Positions 18,354 through 27,512 of a stretch of DNA of 64,000 bases are shown here, one piece after another. The notes below the pieces were generated by a model that saw nothing but the letters and a program-made list of their open reading frames with translations, did not search any database and was not told the origin of the DNA. A program made the translations under genes and the position numbers. Position 1 is the first letter of the stretch; every line of letters begins with the position of its first letter. Source of the DNA: Rubrivivax sp. (lineage in GTDB: Bacteria > Pseudomonadota > Gammaproteobacteria > Burkholderiales > Burkholderiaceae); contig JAEUOZ010000027.1 in the NCBI GenBank assembly GCA_016790225.1, positions 1 to 64,000 on the forward strand, written 5' to 3'.

Positions 18354-19325
18354 ATGAATGTCTGGACGAAACGCCTGAAGCCGCTGATCGCCATGGCGGC
18401 TTCCATCACTGCAATCTCAGCCCATGCGGCCTGGCCCGACAAGCCGGTCAAGCTCATCGTGCCCTACGCGGCCGGCGGCGCGGCCGACGCGCTGGCCCGC
18501 GTGGTCGCCACGGAACTGGGCACGCGCCTGAAGCAGCAGGTGATCGTCGAGAACAAGGCCGGCGCGGGCGGGACGATCGGCGCGCAAGCCGTGGCCCAGG
18601 CGCCGGCCGACGGCTATACCTTCCTCTACGACGCGACCTCGTTCGCCGTCAACCCGAGCCTGTTCCCGAAACTGGGCTTCAGCTACGCAAAGGACTTCGC
18701 GCCGATCGGCATGGTCGCGCGCATCCCGACCCTGCTGGTCGTGCCCGCGAACTCGCCAGACAAGACTGTCGCTGACCTGGTGCAGCGCGCGCGCAGCAAG
18801 CCGGGCCAGGTGAACTACGCATCGGCCGGCAACGGCGGAGCGGCCCACCTCAGCGGCGAGCTGTTCGCGAACGGGTTCAAGCTCAGCCTCGTTCATGTGC
18901 CGTACAAGGGCGGCGCGCCCGCGCTCACGGATCTGGCCGGCGGTCAGGTCGAGATGATGTTCAGCGCAGTCACGGCATCAGGCCCGCTCGTGAAGGCCGG
19001 TAAGCTGCGAGCGCTGGCCACCGCGTTCGATCGTCGCATCGAGTCGATGTCGCAAGTCCCCACCGTCGCCGAGTCGGGGCTGCCGGGCTTCAGCGCCTAC
19101 GAGTGGAACGGGATCTGGGCGCCCGCGGCGACGCCGCCCGACGTCATCAAGCGCATGGAGTCGGAGTTGCGCGATGCGCTTAGGAGCCCCTCGGTGCAGC
19201 AGCGTCTGGCTGAGCTGGGCGCCTTGCCCGCGGGTGGTGGCTCCAAGGAATTGGCCGATTTCGTCAACGCCGAGACCGCCAAGTGGGCCGGCGTCATCAA
19301 GTCCTCGAACATCAAGCTCGACTGA
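18354..19325 (+). CDS. Bug-family (TctC) receptor protein, second copy
   Basis: A 323-residue periplasmic receptor with signal peptide (cleaved near SAHA-AWPD) and the Bug landmarks PVKLIVPYAAGGAADA, VENKAGAGGTIG, ADGYTF and HVPYKGGAPA. It differs widely from the paralogues on either side, so it is not a recent duplication. AAGGAG lies 6 bases before the ATG. It is the fifth gene in the operon. No membrane partner is nearby. Confidence 0.92.
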   Translation: MNVWTKRLKPLIAMAASITAISAHAAWPDKPVKLIVPYAAGGAADALARVVATELGTRLKQQVIVENKAGAGGTIGAQAVAQAPADGYTFLYDATSFAVNPSLFPKLGFSYAKDFAPIGMVARIPTLLVVPANSPDKTVADLVQRARSKPGQVNYASAGNGGAAHLSGELFANGFKLSLVHVPYKGGAPALTDLAGGQVEMMFSAVTASGPLVKAGKLRALATAFDRRIESMSQVPTVAESGLPGFSAYEWNGIWAPAATPPDVIKRMESELRDALRSPSVQQRLAELGALPAGGGSKELADFVNAETAKWAGVIKSSNIKLD

Positions 19326-19347
19326 GCGCAACCCCGGGAGCATGCAG

Positions 19348-20313
19348 ATGAAGACCCTTGTTCGCTCGGCACTCGCTGCCGCTGCATTGGCTGTCGGCAC
19401 GCTGGCGCAGGCCCAGGCTTGGCCGGCCAAACCAGTGAAGATCGTCGTCCCCTATCCGCCGGGTGGGGCGGTCGACGTTGTCACCCGGAAGATCGCCGCC
19501 AAGCTGCAAGAGCAGACGGGCCAGGCGTTCTTCGTGGAGAACAAGGCCGGCGCGACGGGCACGATCGGCATCGCCGGTGTCGTGCAGTCGCCTGCCGACG
19601 GCTACACGCTGGTGGCCAACGACACTACCTATGCGTTGCTGCCGCACATCTTCAAGAAGCTTCCGTTCGACCATGCTGGCGGCCTGGAGCCCGTGGCGGC
19701 CTTCGTGTTTGCACCAATGGGTGTGGTGGTCAAGGCCGACTCCAAGTTCAGGAACCTCGGCGAGCTGATCGCGGCGGGCAAGGCAGAGGCGCAGAAGGTT
19801 AGCTACGGCACAGGCGGCGCCGGCACGATGCCCCACTTCGCCACGGAGGCTCTCGGTATCGCGACCGGCGTCAACTTCCTGCACGTTCCGTTCAAGGGCG
19901 CCGGCGAGGCCACCATGGCTGTGCTGTCGGGCACCATCGATTTCCAGATTGCCTCCACGCCGGGTGTGATGGGCAATGTGAAGGGCGGCAAGGCGCGACT
20001 GCTGGCGGTCAGCGGCGCGCGCCGACTGCCCGGCCTGGCCGATGTGCCGACCTTCGCCGAAGCCGGCGTGAAGAACTTCGGCGTCGTGAACTTCACGGGG
20101 CTGTGGGCACCCAAGGGCACACCTGCGGCGGTCACGCAGCGACTGCAGAAGGAAATCGCGACGGCGATGTCGTCGACCGACATGAAGTCCTATGCCGACA
20201 GTATCGCGGCAGAGGCCGGATACTGGGACGCGGCGACCTTTGCCCGTGAACTGCACGATCGGACCGAGGCTTGGGGAAAGGTCGCTGCCAACACGGCCTT
20301 CGAGCGACAGTAG
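19348..20313 (+). CDS. Bug-family (TctC) receptor protein, third copy
   Basis: A 321-residue periplasmic receptor with signal peptide ending AQAQA, then WPAKPVKIVVPYPPGGAVDV, VENKAGATGTIG, ADGYTL and HVPFKGAGEA. Two in-frame ATGs lie 6 bases apart. I chose the second (19348) because the GGGAG ribosome site is 7 bases before it but only 1 base before the first. It is the third distinct Bug receptor in one operon, suggesting several related ligands or a sensing role for one of them. Confidence 0.92.
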   Translation: MKTLVRSALAAAALAVGTLAQAQAWPAKPVKIVVPYPPGGAVDVVTRKIAAKLQEQTGQAFFVENKAGATGTIGIAGVVQSPADGYTLVANDTTYALLPHIFKKLPFDHAGGLEPVAAFVFAPMGVVVKADSKFRNLGELIAAGKAEAQKVSYGTGGAGTMPHFATEALGIATGVNFLHVPFKGAGEATMAVLSGTIDFQIASTPGVMGNVKGGKARLLAVSGARRLPGLADVPTFAEAGVKNFGVVNFTGLWAPKGTPAAVTQRLQKEIATAMSSTDMKSYADSIAAEAGYWDAATFARELHDRTEAWGKVAANTAFERQ

Positions 20314-20343
20314 ACGAGGTGACGATCGGAGGAGGCCACCGAC

Positions 20344-21267
20344 ATGTTCTTGCTTCGGCAGCCGGAGGTGCGTGACCTACGGGTCTTCACTCGCCTACCC
20401 GACCGGTTCCGACGGGCCGCTCCGTCGGCGTGGGGCGGCGCGAACCGGCCGGGACAGCCGACGGATTCGTTTCTAGAGGGGCCGGTGTTCGACCGGCACG
20501 GCAACCTGTATGTCACAGACATCCCCTTCGGTCGCGTCTTCAAGATCGATCCGCAGGGCGGATGGGACCTGGTTGCAGAGTGGGATGGCGAGCCGAATGG
20601 CCTGAAGTTCCTCGACGATCGTCACCTGCTCGTCGCCGACTACCGCAACGGCCTGATGGCGTGCGACGTGATGACGGGCGAGGTGCGGCCCTACCTCGAG
20701 CGCCGCAACAGCGAACGATTCAAGGGCGTCAACGACCTGGTTTTCGACAGTCGCGGCAACCTGTACTTCACCGACCAAGGCCAGACAGGGTTGCATGACC
20801 CGACCGGCTGCCTGTACCGGCTGGGCCTGGACGGACGCCTGGATCGCCTGCTCGACAACGTGCCGAGCCCGAACGGTGTGGCACTCTCGCCCGACGAGCG
20901 TGTGCTGTACTTGGCGGTGACCCGAGCCAACCAGGTGTGGCGCGTGCCGCTTTTGTCAGATGGCGGCGTCGCCAAGGTGGGCGCTTTCTTCACGTCGCAC
21001 GGCCCCAGCGGACCCGATGGACTCGTGGTTGATGAACGGGGCCGCGTGATCGTCGCCAATCCCGGACTCGGGGTCGTGTGGGTGCTCGATGCTCGAGCCG
21101 AGCCGGAGGTCGTTCTGCGAAGCTGCGAGGGCTCCTCAACGACGAACCTCGCCTTTGGGGGCTCGGAGCACAAGACGCTGTACTGCACGGAGTCCGTCAC
21201 TGGATCCATCCTGGTCGCTGACTTGGACGTGGCAGGTCTTCAGATCCGCAGGTCGTCCGAGCTGTAG
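20344..21267 (+). CDS. SMP-30/gluconolactonase family protein
   Basis: A 307-residue six-bladed propeller lactonase of the SMP-30/gluconolactonase/LRE family. Metal ligands are recognisable: Glu in FLEGPVFDRHGNLYVTD, Asn in GVNDLVFDSRGNLYFTD, Asn in PSPNGVALSPDE and Asp in GPDGLVVDERG. There is no signal peptide, so a cytoplasmic lactone hydrolase is likely. A strong GGAGGAGG site lies 8 bases before the ATG. It is the last gene of the cassette and suggests that a lactone is a pathway substrate or intermediate. Confidence 0.88.
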   Translation: MFLLRQPEVRDLRVFTRLPDRFRRAAPSAWGGANRPGQPTDSFLEGPVFDRHGNLYVTDIPFGRVFKIDPQGGWDLVAEWDGEPNGLKFLDDRHLLVADYRNGLMACDVMTGEVRPYLERRNSERFKGVNDLVFDSRGNLYFTDQGQTGLHDPTGCLYRLGLDGRLDRLLDNVPSPNGVALSPDERVLYLAVTRANQVWRVPLLSDGGVAKVGAFFTSHGPSGPDGLVVDERGRVIVANPGLGVVWVLDARAEPEVVLRSCEGSSTTNLAFGGSEHKTLYCTESVTGSILVADLDVAGLQIRRSSEL

Positions 21268-21323
21268 TCGCCGATCGTCGCAGCAGCCGCTGATGTCGCT
21301 CCACGTCTGACCGGAGCGTCCGC

Positions 21324-21348
21324 TTGCTGTCTGGCCGAGAGACAGCAA
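21324..21348 (+). repeat. Hairpin repeat, right flank of the catabolic cassette
   Basis: Perfect 9-bp stem TTGCTGTCT / AGACAGCAA with loop GGCCGAG, in the gene-free stretch 21268-21479. Stem order and loop core match the hairpin at 13464-13489 in the same orientation. There is no T tract, so it is not a standard terminator. Confidence 0.6.
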
Positions 21349-21479
21349 CGGCAGCTCCCTTCCGCGCCGCGGCGCCGCCTCACGCCAACGCGACACGCGC
21401 CATCCCAACGCCGCGCCCCGACCCTTGAAGCACCAGCGGGCCGGCCGATACCAAACGGTTCACCCCAGCAGCGACGACT

Positions 21480-22844
21480 TCACAGGTTGCGCACCGCCTC
21501 CACCGCCTGCTCGATCCGCTCCACGGCGTGGATGGTCAGCCCCTCGATGCCCTTCTTCGGCGCATTCGCCTTGGGCACCATGGCCACGCTGAAGCCGAGC
21601 TTGGCGGCTTCCTTCAGGCGCTCCAGGCCGCGCGGCGCGGGGCGCACCTCGCCCGCCAGGCCGACCTCGCCGAAGGCGAAGAAGCCACGCGGCAGCGGCC
21701 GCCCGCGCAGCGAGCTCTGGATCGCCAGCAGCACGGGCAGATCGGCCGCGGGTTCGCCGATGCGCACGCCGCCCACCGCGTTGACGAAGACGTCCTGATC
21801 GAAGCAGGCCACGCCCGCGTGGCGGTGCAGCACGGCCAGCAGCATCGCCAGGCGATCCCGGTCCAGGCCCACGGAAAGCCGCCTGGGGCTCGGCCCGCCG
21901 CTGTCCACCAGGGCCTGCAGCTCCACCAGCAGCGGGCGCGTGCCCTCCAGCGTGACCATCACGCAGCTGCCGGCCACGGGCTCGCCGTGGGTGGACAGGA
22001 AGATCGCGCTGGGATTGCTGACGCCCTTGAGCCCGCGCTCCGTCATCGCAAAGACGCCGATCTCGTTGACCGCGCCGAAGCGGTTCTTGATGGCGCGCAC
22101 GAGGCGGAAGCTGCTGTGCGTATCGCCCTCGAAATACAGCACCGTATCGACGATGTGCTCCAGCACGCGCGGGCCGGCGAGTGCGCCTTCCTTGGTCACG
22201 TGGCCGACCAGCACGATGCTGATGCCCTCGGCCTTGGCCACGCGCGTCAGCTGCGCCGCGCATTCGCGCACCTGCGCCACCGAGCCCGGCGCGGAGCTGA
22301 GCTGATCGGAGTACAGCGTCTGGATCGAATCGATGACGCACAACTGCGGCTGCTCGCTGGCCAGCGCGGCCTGGATGCGCTCCAGCTGGATCTCCGCCAG
22401 CACGCGCACCTGCCGGCCCGACAGGCCCAGCCGGCGCGCGCGCAGTGCCACCTGGGCGCCGCTCTCTTCGCCGGTGACATACAGCACCTTCAGCCGCGAG
22501 GACATTGCATCCAGCGCCTGCAGCAGCAAGGTGCTCTTGCCGATGCCCGGATCGCCGCCGATCAGCACCACGCCGCCGGCGACGATGCCGCCGCCCAGCA
22601 CACGGTCCAGCTCGTCCTGGCCGGTGGGCACGCGCTCGATCTCGGCGGCCTCGATCTCGCTGAGCGTGGCCACCGGCTGCGTGCGCGCCAGCGCCTGGAA
22701 GCGGTTCTTGCCGGCGCCGGGCGGCGGCTCGGCAAGGCCTTCGTCCAGGCTGTTCCAGGCGCCGCAATGCGGGCACTTGCCGAGCCAGCGCGGGCTGGTG
22801 CCGCCACATTCACGGCAGGTGAAGATGATCTTGTCCTTGGCCAC
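21480..22844 (-). CDS. radA: DNA repair protein RadA
   Basis: A 454-residue RecA-like ATPase that promotes branch migration in recombinational repair. An N-terminal C4 zinc finger (CRECGG...CPHCGAW) is followed by Walker A GGDPGIGKST and the RadA-specific KNRFGA motif. The C-terminal Lon-like domain begins at VNAVGGVRIGEPAADLPV. The start is a GTG (22844), giving the standard N-terminus of the family; upstream in-frame starts would add unrelated residues. It diverges from the LysE-type exporter with 61 bases between starts. Confidence 0.95.
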   Translation of the reverse strand: MAKDKIIFTCRECGGTSPRWLGKCPHCGAWNSLDEGLAEPPPGAGKNRFQALARTQPVATLSEIEAAEIERVPTGQDELDRVLGGGIVAGGVVLIGGDPGIGKSTLLLQALDAMSSRLKVLYVTGEESGAQVALRARRLGLSGRQVRVLAEIQLERIQAALASEQPQLCVIDSIQTLYSDQLSSAPGSVAQVRECAAQLTRVAKAEGISIVLVGHVTKEGALAGPRVLEHIVDTVLYFEGDTHSSFRLVRAIKNRFGAVNEIGVFAMTERGLKGVSNPSAIFLSTHGEPVAGSCVMVTLEGTRPLLVELQALVDSGGPSPRRLSVGLDRDRLAMLLAVLHRHAGVACFDQDVFVNAVGGVRIGEPAADLPVLLAIQSSLRGRPLPRGFFAFGEVGLAGEVRPAPRGLERLKEAAKLGFSVAMVPKANAPKKGIEGLTIHAVERIEQAVEAVRNL

Positions 22845-22905
22845 GGGCCGATTGTGGCGGCAGGGCGCCGGCAGCCCGCCGTGCCACGCGTGGTAGAACC
22901 CGCGC

Positions 22906-23538
22906 ATGGACTTGACCCTCTGGCTCGCCTTCTTCGCCGCTGCCTGGGCCATCAGCCTGTCGCCGGGCGCGGGCGCGGTGGCCGCGATGAGCGCCGGCCT
23001 GAACCATGGCTTTGCACGCGGCTACTGCATGACCTTCGGCCTCATCCTGGGCATCTGGACGCAGGTGCTGCTGGTGGGTGTCGGCCTGGGCGCGCTGATC
23101 GCCGCCTCGGCGACGGCCTTCACGGCCATCAAGTGGCTGGGCGTGGCCTACCTGCTGTGGCTGGGCATCGCCCAGTGGCGCGCGCCTGCGCGGCCGCTGC
23201 AGGCCGAGGGCGCGGCAGCCACGGCCGGGGTGACGCGGCGCAGCCTGGTGCTGCGCGGCTGGGCGATCAACAGCGTCAACCCCAAGGGCACGCTGTTCAT
23301 GCTGGCCGTGGTGCCGCAGTTCCTGGTGCCCAGCCAGCCGCTGCTGCCGCAGTACCTGGTGATCGCCGCGACCCTGGCCTTCACCGATCTGGTGGTGATG
23401 GCCGGCTACACGCTGCTGGCCGCGCGGGTGCTGAAGGCGCTGCGCGATCCGGCGCACGTGCGCCTGATGAACCGCGGCTTCGGCAGCCTGTTCGTCGTGG
23501 CGGCCGGCCTGCTGGCCACGGTCAAGCGCAGCGCCTGA
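22906..23538 (+). CDS. LysE/RhtB family translocator
   Basis: A 210-residue inner-membrane exporter with about six hydrophobic segments. The family signature SPGAGAVAAMSAGLNHGFARG lies at residues 18-38, and NPKGTLFMLAVVPQF in the middle. LysE/RhtB proteins export amino acids such as lysine, homoserine or threonine; the substrate here is unknown. No LysG-type regulator is adjacent. Confidence 0.9.
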   Translation: MDLTLWLAFFAAAWAISLSPGAGAVAAMSAGLNHGFARGYCMTFGLILGIWTQVLLVGVGLGALIAASATAFTAIKWLGVAYLLWLGIAQWRAPARPLQAEGAAATAGVTRRSLVLRGWAINSVNPKGTLFMLAVVPQFLVPSQPLLPQYLVIAATLAFTDLVVMAGYTLLAARVLKALRDPAHVRLMNRGFGSLFVVAAGLLATVKRSA

Positions 23539-23633
23539 ACGCAGGCGCGCCCGTGCTCGGCCGCCCGCAGGTGGCCTGACCCGGACCGGCGGGGCCTCTG
23601 ATCGCCGGGTTCCCGCGCTGTGCCCGGGTGGCG

Positions 23634-23873
23634 TCAGGCGCCGCGGAACTTGCCCACGGCAAACAGCAGCACCAGCGCCCCGACCACCGAAGCGATCCAG
23701 CCCGCGCCCTGGCCGGCCTGGTACCAGCCCAGCTGCTGGCCCAGCCAGCCCGCACCGAAAGATCCGCCGATGCCCAGCAGGCAGGTCATGATCCAGCCCA
23801 TCTTCTGTTCACCCGGCATCAGGAAACGGGCGATGGCACCCACGATCAGCCCCACGACGATCGTCCACAACAT
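23634..23873 (-). CDS. GlsB/YeaQ/YmgE family stress response membrane protein
   Basis: A 79-residue protein of three hydrophobic Gly-rich helices, with the family features GLIVGAIARFLMPGEQKMGWIMTCLLGIGG and GALVLLFAVGKFRGA. The family is linked to general stress or transglycosylase-associated genes, and its mechanism is unknown. The ATG at 23873 gives the standard N-terminus. It stands alone between the exporter gene and alr. Confidence 0.9.
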   Translation of the reverse strand: MLWTIVVGLIVGAIARFLMPGEQKMGWIMTCLLGIGGSFGAGWLGQQLGWYQAGQGAGWIASVVGALVLLFAVGKFRGA

Positions 23874-23989
23874 GTTTTTTCTCCTGGTCGTCCGCGCCGC
23901 CGTCTCGGGCGCGCGCTGATCTTGCCACCGCCAGCCCCGCGGCAGCGTGACCGGCGCGATGGGGGTTTGCCCGCAGCCTCTGGCCGGGC

Positions 23990-25099
23990 TCAATCGCCGG
24001 TGACGGTCACCGGAACGCGCTGCGCCAGCGCGCACATCAGCTCATAGCCGATGGTGCCGGCCGCGGCGGCCACCTCGTCGATGGGCAGCCGGCTGCCGCC
24101 GGGACCTTCGCCCCAGAGCGTCACCTCGGCGCCGAGGCCGGCGCCGGCCAGGCCGCACAGATCCACGGCCAGCATGTCCATCGAGACGCGGCCCAGGGTG
24201 CGCGTGCGCTGGCCGTCCACCAGCACCGGCGTGCCGGTGCCGGCATGGCGCGGGTAGCCATCGGCATAGCCGCAGGCTGCGATGCCGATGCGCATCGGGC
24301 GGTCGGCGCGGAAGCTGCTGCCATAACCCACCGCGTCGCCCGGCTGCAGATCCTGCGTGCCGATCAGCCGTGTGCGCAGCGTCATCGCCGGCTGCAGCTG
24401 CCAGTGCGCGATGTCGTGGCCCGGAAAGTCCGGCGAGCTGCCGTACAGCAGGATGCCGGCGCGCACCCAGTCGCTGCCGGCCACGGCGCCCTCGCGCAGC
24501 GTGGCTGCGCTGTTGGGCAGCGATCGTTCGCCCGGCAGATCGGCCGCGGCCTGCTCGAAGGCGGCCAGCGCGGCGCGCGTGCCGCCCTCCAGATCGGCGT
24601 CGGCAAAGTGCGTCATCAGGCTGATCTCGTCCACCTGCGGCAGCGCATTCAGCCGCGCCCAGGCCGAGCGCCAGGCCGCCGGCCGGAATCCCAGGCGGTT
24701 CATGCCGCTGTTGAGCTTCAGGAAGACACGCTGCGGGGCGTGGGTCTTGTGCTGCGCCAGCCAGTCGATCTGCTCGTTGCAGTGGATCACATGCCACAGG
24801 CCCAGGCGCGAGCAGAGCTCCAGGTCACGCGGCTCGAACACACCTTCCAGCAGCAGGATCGGGCCGCGCCAATCCAGCGCGCGCAAGCGCTCGGCCTCGG
24901 CCAGATCCAGCAGCGCAAAGCCATCGGCCGCGCGCAGGCCCGCGAAGGCGCGCTCGATCCCGTGACCGTAGGCGTTGGCCTTCACGACCGCCCAGACGCG
25001 CGCATCGGGCGCCGCCTGGCGCGCGCGCGCCAGATTGCGCGCCAGGGCATCGGTGTGGATCAGGGCTTCGATGGGACGGGGCAAGGCGGCTCTCCGCAA
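23990..25099 (-). CDS. alr: Alanine racemase
   Basis: A 369-residue PLP enzyme that makes D-alanine for peptidoglycan. The PLP lysine is Lys40 in [12 protein letters not shown]. The catalytic Tyr is in [10 protein letters not shown], and a C-terminal beta-barrel carries [13 protein letters not shown]. Length matches the family. It diverges from lplT, with 135 bases and a TATAAC box (25152-25157) between the starts. One biosynthetic racemase would be expected to be essential. Confidence 0.94.
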   Translation of the reverse strand: MRRAALPRPIEALIHTDALARNLARARQAAPDARVWAVVKANAYGHGIERAFAGLRAADGFALLDLAEAERLRALDWRGPILLLEGVFEPRDLELCSRLGLWHVIHCNEQIDWLAQHKTHAPQRVFLKLNSGMNRLGFRPAAWRSAWARLNALPQVDEISLMTHFADADLEGGTRAALAAFEQAAADLPGERSLPNSAATLREGAVAGSDWVRAGILLYGSSPDFPGHDIAHWQLQPAMTLRTRLIGTQDLQPGDAVGYGSSFRADRPMRIGIAACGYADGYPRHAGTGTPVLVDGQRTRTLGRVSMDMLAVDLCGLAGAGLGAEVTLWGEGPGGSRLPIDEVAAAAGTIGYELMCALAQRVPVTVTGD

Positions 25100-25234
25100 G
25101 CGCTGCCCCTGGGCCGCAGGGACGCGGCCCAGGGTGCGCAGGGCCCCATGCTATAACCGCGCCGCTTTTGTACGGAGACAGCCCTCGAGCGCGCCGCCCT
25201 GTCCGGCCTGCCGCCACACGACACCGCAGCGCCC

Positions 25235-26512
25235 ATGAAAAAAGGCTTCTCCACCATCATGTCGGCGCAGTTCTTCAGCTCGCTGGCCGACAACGCGCTG
25301 TTCATTGCGGCCGTCGAGCTGCTGCGCAGCGGCGGGGCGCCGGAGTGGCAGCGCGCGGCGCTGGTGCCGATGTTCGCGCTCTTCTACGTGGTGCTGGCGC
25401 CCTTCGTCGGCGCCTTCGCCGATGCGCTGCCCAAAGGGCGCGTGATGCTCATCTCCAATGCCATCAAGGTGGTGGGCTGTCTCATGATGTTGTTCGGCAG
25501 CCATCCGCTGATGGCCTACGCCATCGTGGGCCTGGGCGCAGCCGCCTACTCGCCGGCCAAGTACGGCATCCTCACCGAACTGCTGCCGCCTTCGCAGCTG
25601 GTCAAGGCCAACGGCTGGATCGAGGGCCTCACCATCGCCTCGATCATCCTGGGCGTGCTGCTGGGCGGGCAGCTCATCGGCCCGAAGATCGCGCCGATGC
25701 TGCTGGGCATGGATCTGCCGTGGCTGGACACCGGCATCGATACGCCGCCGGAAGCGGCCATCGTCGCCATCGGGCTGCTGTATGTGATCGCGGCGCTCTT
25801 CAACCTCTACATCCCGCGCACCGGCGCGCCGCTGCAGACCATGGATGGCAACCTGCTGCGGCTGCTGCGGGACTTCAAGGTCTGCAACTCGCGCCTGTGG
25901 GGCGACAAGCTCGGGCAGATCTCGCTGGCCACCACCACGCTGTTCTGGGGCGTCTCCGGCAACCTGCGCTACATCGTGCTGGCCTGGGCCGCGATGGCGC
26001 TGGGATACGCCACCACGCAGGCCACGGCGCTGGTCGGCGTGGTGGCGGTGGGCACGGCGGTGGGTGCCGTCGTGGCCTCCGTCGCCATGAAGCTGGACCG
26101 CGCCACCACGGTGATCCCGCTGGGCGTGGGCATGGGCCTGCTCGTGATCCTGCTGAACTTCATCGACAACGTCTGGGTCGCGGCGCCCTTCCTCATCCTG
26201 CTGGGCGCGCTGGGCGGCTTCCTCGTCGTGCCGATGAATGCGCTGCTTCAGCACCGCGGCCACAACCTGATGGGCGCGGGCCGCTCCATCGCCGTGCAGA
26301 ACTTCAATGAGCAGGCCTGCATCCTGGGCCTGGGTGCGTTCTACGCCACGATGACGATGCTGGGCATGTCGGCCTTCGGCGCGATCACGATCTTCGGCGT
26401 GGTGGTTGCCGGCACGATGTGGCTCATCGGCCGCTGGCACCGGCGCAACACGGTGCTGCACCGCGAAGAGGTCGAGCGTCTGCTGGCCATCGCCCGCGCC
26501 GATCCGCACTGA
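25235..26512 (+). CDS. lplT: Lysophospholipid transporter LplT
   Basis: A 425-residue major-facilitator-superfamily protein with about 12 hydrophobic segments. MKKGFSTIMSAQFFSSLADNALF and AAYSPAKYGILTELLP are typical of LplT, which flips lysophospholipids inward for re-acylation. The usual partner Aas acyltransferase is not in the window. A TATAAC box about 80 bases upstream may be its promoter. The stop overlaps the next start (TGATG), so the DMT permease is probably translated with it. Confidence 0.91.
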   Translation: MKKGFSTIMSAQFFSSLADNALFIAAVELLRSGGAPEWQRAALVPMFALFYVVLAPFVGAFADALPKGRVMLISNAIKVVGCLMMLFGSHPLMAYAIVGLGAAAYSPAKYGILTELLPPSQLVKANGWIEGLTIASIILGVLLGGQLIGPKIAPMLLGMDLPWLDTGIDTPPEAAIVAIGLLYVIAALFNLYIPRTGAPLQTMDGNLLRLLRDFKVCNSRLWGDKLGQISLATTTLFWGVSGNLRYIVLAWAAMALGYATTQATALVGVVAVGTAVGAVVASVAMKLDRATTVIPLGVGMGLLVILLNFIDNVWVAAPFLILLGALGGFLVVPMNALLQHRGHNLMGAGRSIAVQNFNEQACILGLGAFYATMTMLGMSAFGAITIFGVVVAGTMWLIGRWHRRNTVLHREEVERLLAIARADPH

Positions 26513-27396
26513 TGAAGGCGCCCGAGCGGGCTGCCGGCCCCTGGCTGCCGGTCCTGGCGCTGCTGCTGAACGCCTTCACCTGGGGCGTGTCCTGGTGGCC
26601 GTTCCGCTGGCTGGAGGCCCGCGGGCTGCACGCGCTGTGGGCCACGGCGCTCATCTACGCGGCGGCCGTGCTCGTGATCGTGCTCTGGCGGCCGGGTGCG
26701 CCGGGCATCCTGTGGCGATCACGACGCCTGTGGTGGCTGGTGCTGGCCGCGGGCACCACCAATGCCACGTTCAACTGGGCGGTGACCATCGGCGACGTGG
26801 TGCGCGTGGTGCTGCTGTTCTACCTGATGCCGCTGTGGGCCGTGCTGCTCGCCCGGCTGCTGCTGGGGGAGCGGCTCACGCCGCAGGCGGGGCTGCGCGT
26901 GCTGCTGGCCCTGTCGGGCGCCCTGATCGTGCTGTGGCCGGCCGAAGGCGGCTGGCCCGTGCCGCGCAGCCTGGCCGATGGCCTGGGCATCCTGGGTGGC
27001 TTCAGCTTTGCCTTGAACAACGTGCTGCTGCGCCGCGAGGCAGCGGCACCGGAAGAAGCGCGTGCGCTGGCGATGTTCTTCGGCGGCATCGCGGTGTCGC
27101 TGCTGATCGCCGCTGCGCTGTGGACCCTGGGCACGATCCCGGCGCCGCCGCCGCCGGATCGCGAATGGCTGCCGGCGGCGCTGCTGCTGGCGCTGGCTTT
27201 CCTGCTGGGCAACCTGGCGCTGCAGTACGGTGCCGCCCGGCTGCCCGCCAACACCACCGCGGCGGTGATGGTGGCCGAGGTGCTGTTTGCCTCGGTGTCG
27301 GCCGTGCTGCTGGGCGCAGGCCTGGTGACCTGGCCGCTGGTGATCGGGGGCAGCCTGATCGTTGCCGCGGCGGTGCTCTCGGCCTGGAAGGCCTGA
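26512..27396 (+). CDS. DMT/EamA family transporter
   Basis: A 294-residue integral membrane protein with ten predicted helices arranged as two EamA repeats (NAFTWGVSWWPFRWLEARG in the first, FALNNVLLRREA at the start of the second). Substrates of this superfamily are metabolites or drugs and cannot be predicted. It is coupled to lplT by a one-base stop/start overlap. Confidence 0.9.
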   Translation: MKAPERAAGPWLPVLALLLNAFTWGVSWWPFRWLEARGLHALWATALIYAAAVLVIVLWRPGAPGILWRSRRLWWLVLAAGTTNATFNWAVTIGDVVRVVLLFYLMPLWAVLLARLLLGERLTPQAGLRVLLALSGALIVLWPAEGGWPVPRSLADGLGILGGFSFALNNVLLRREAAAPEEARALAMFFGGIAVSLLIAAALWTLGTIPAPPPPDREWLPAALLLALAFLLGNLALQYGAARLPANTTAAVMVAEVLFASVSAVLLGAGLVTWPLVIGGSLIVAAAVLSAWKA

Positions 27397-27512
27397 GGCA
27401 GGGCCGCGGCGGGCGCGTCATCTCCCGCGGGCGTACGCGGGCTGCCGGCTGGCGCCAGGCGCGGCCGGCAGCCCGGCGCTACCATGAGACGCAACGCATC
27501 CGGAGACGCCCC

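Noticed and set aside
21089..21408. Short frames in the gene-free stretch after the SMP-30 gene
   Set aside because: They overlap the SMP-30 C-terminus or the hairpin repeat and show no start signal or family.
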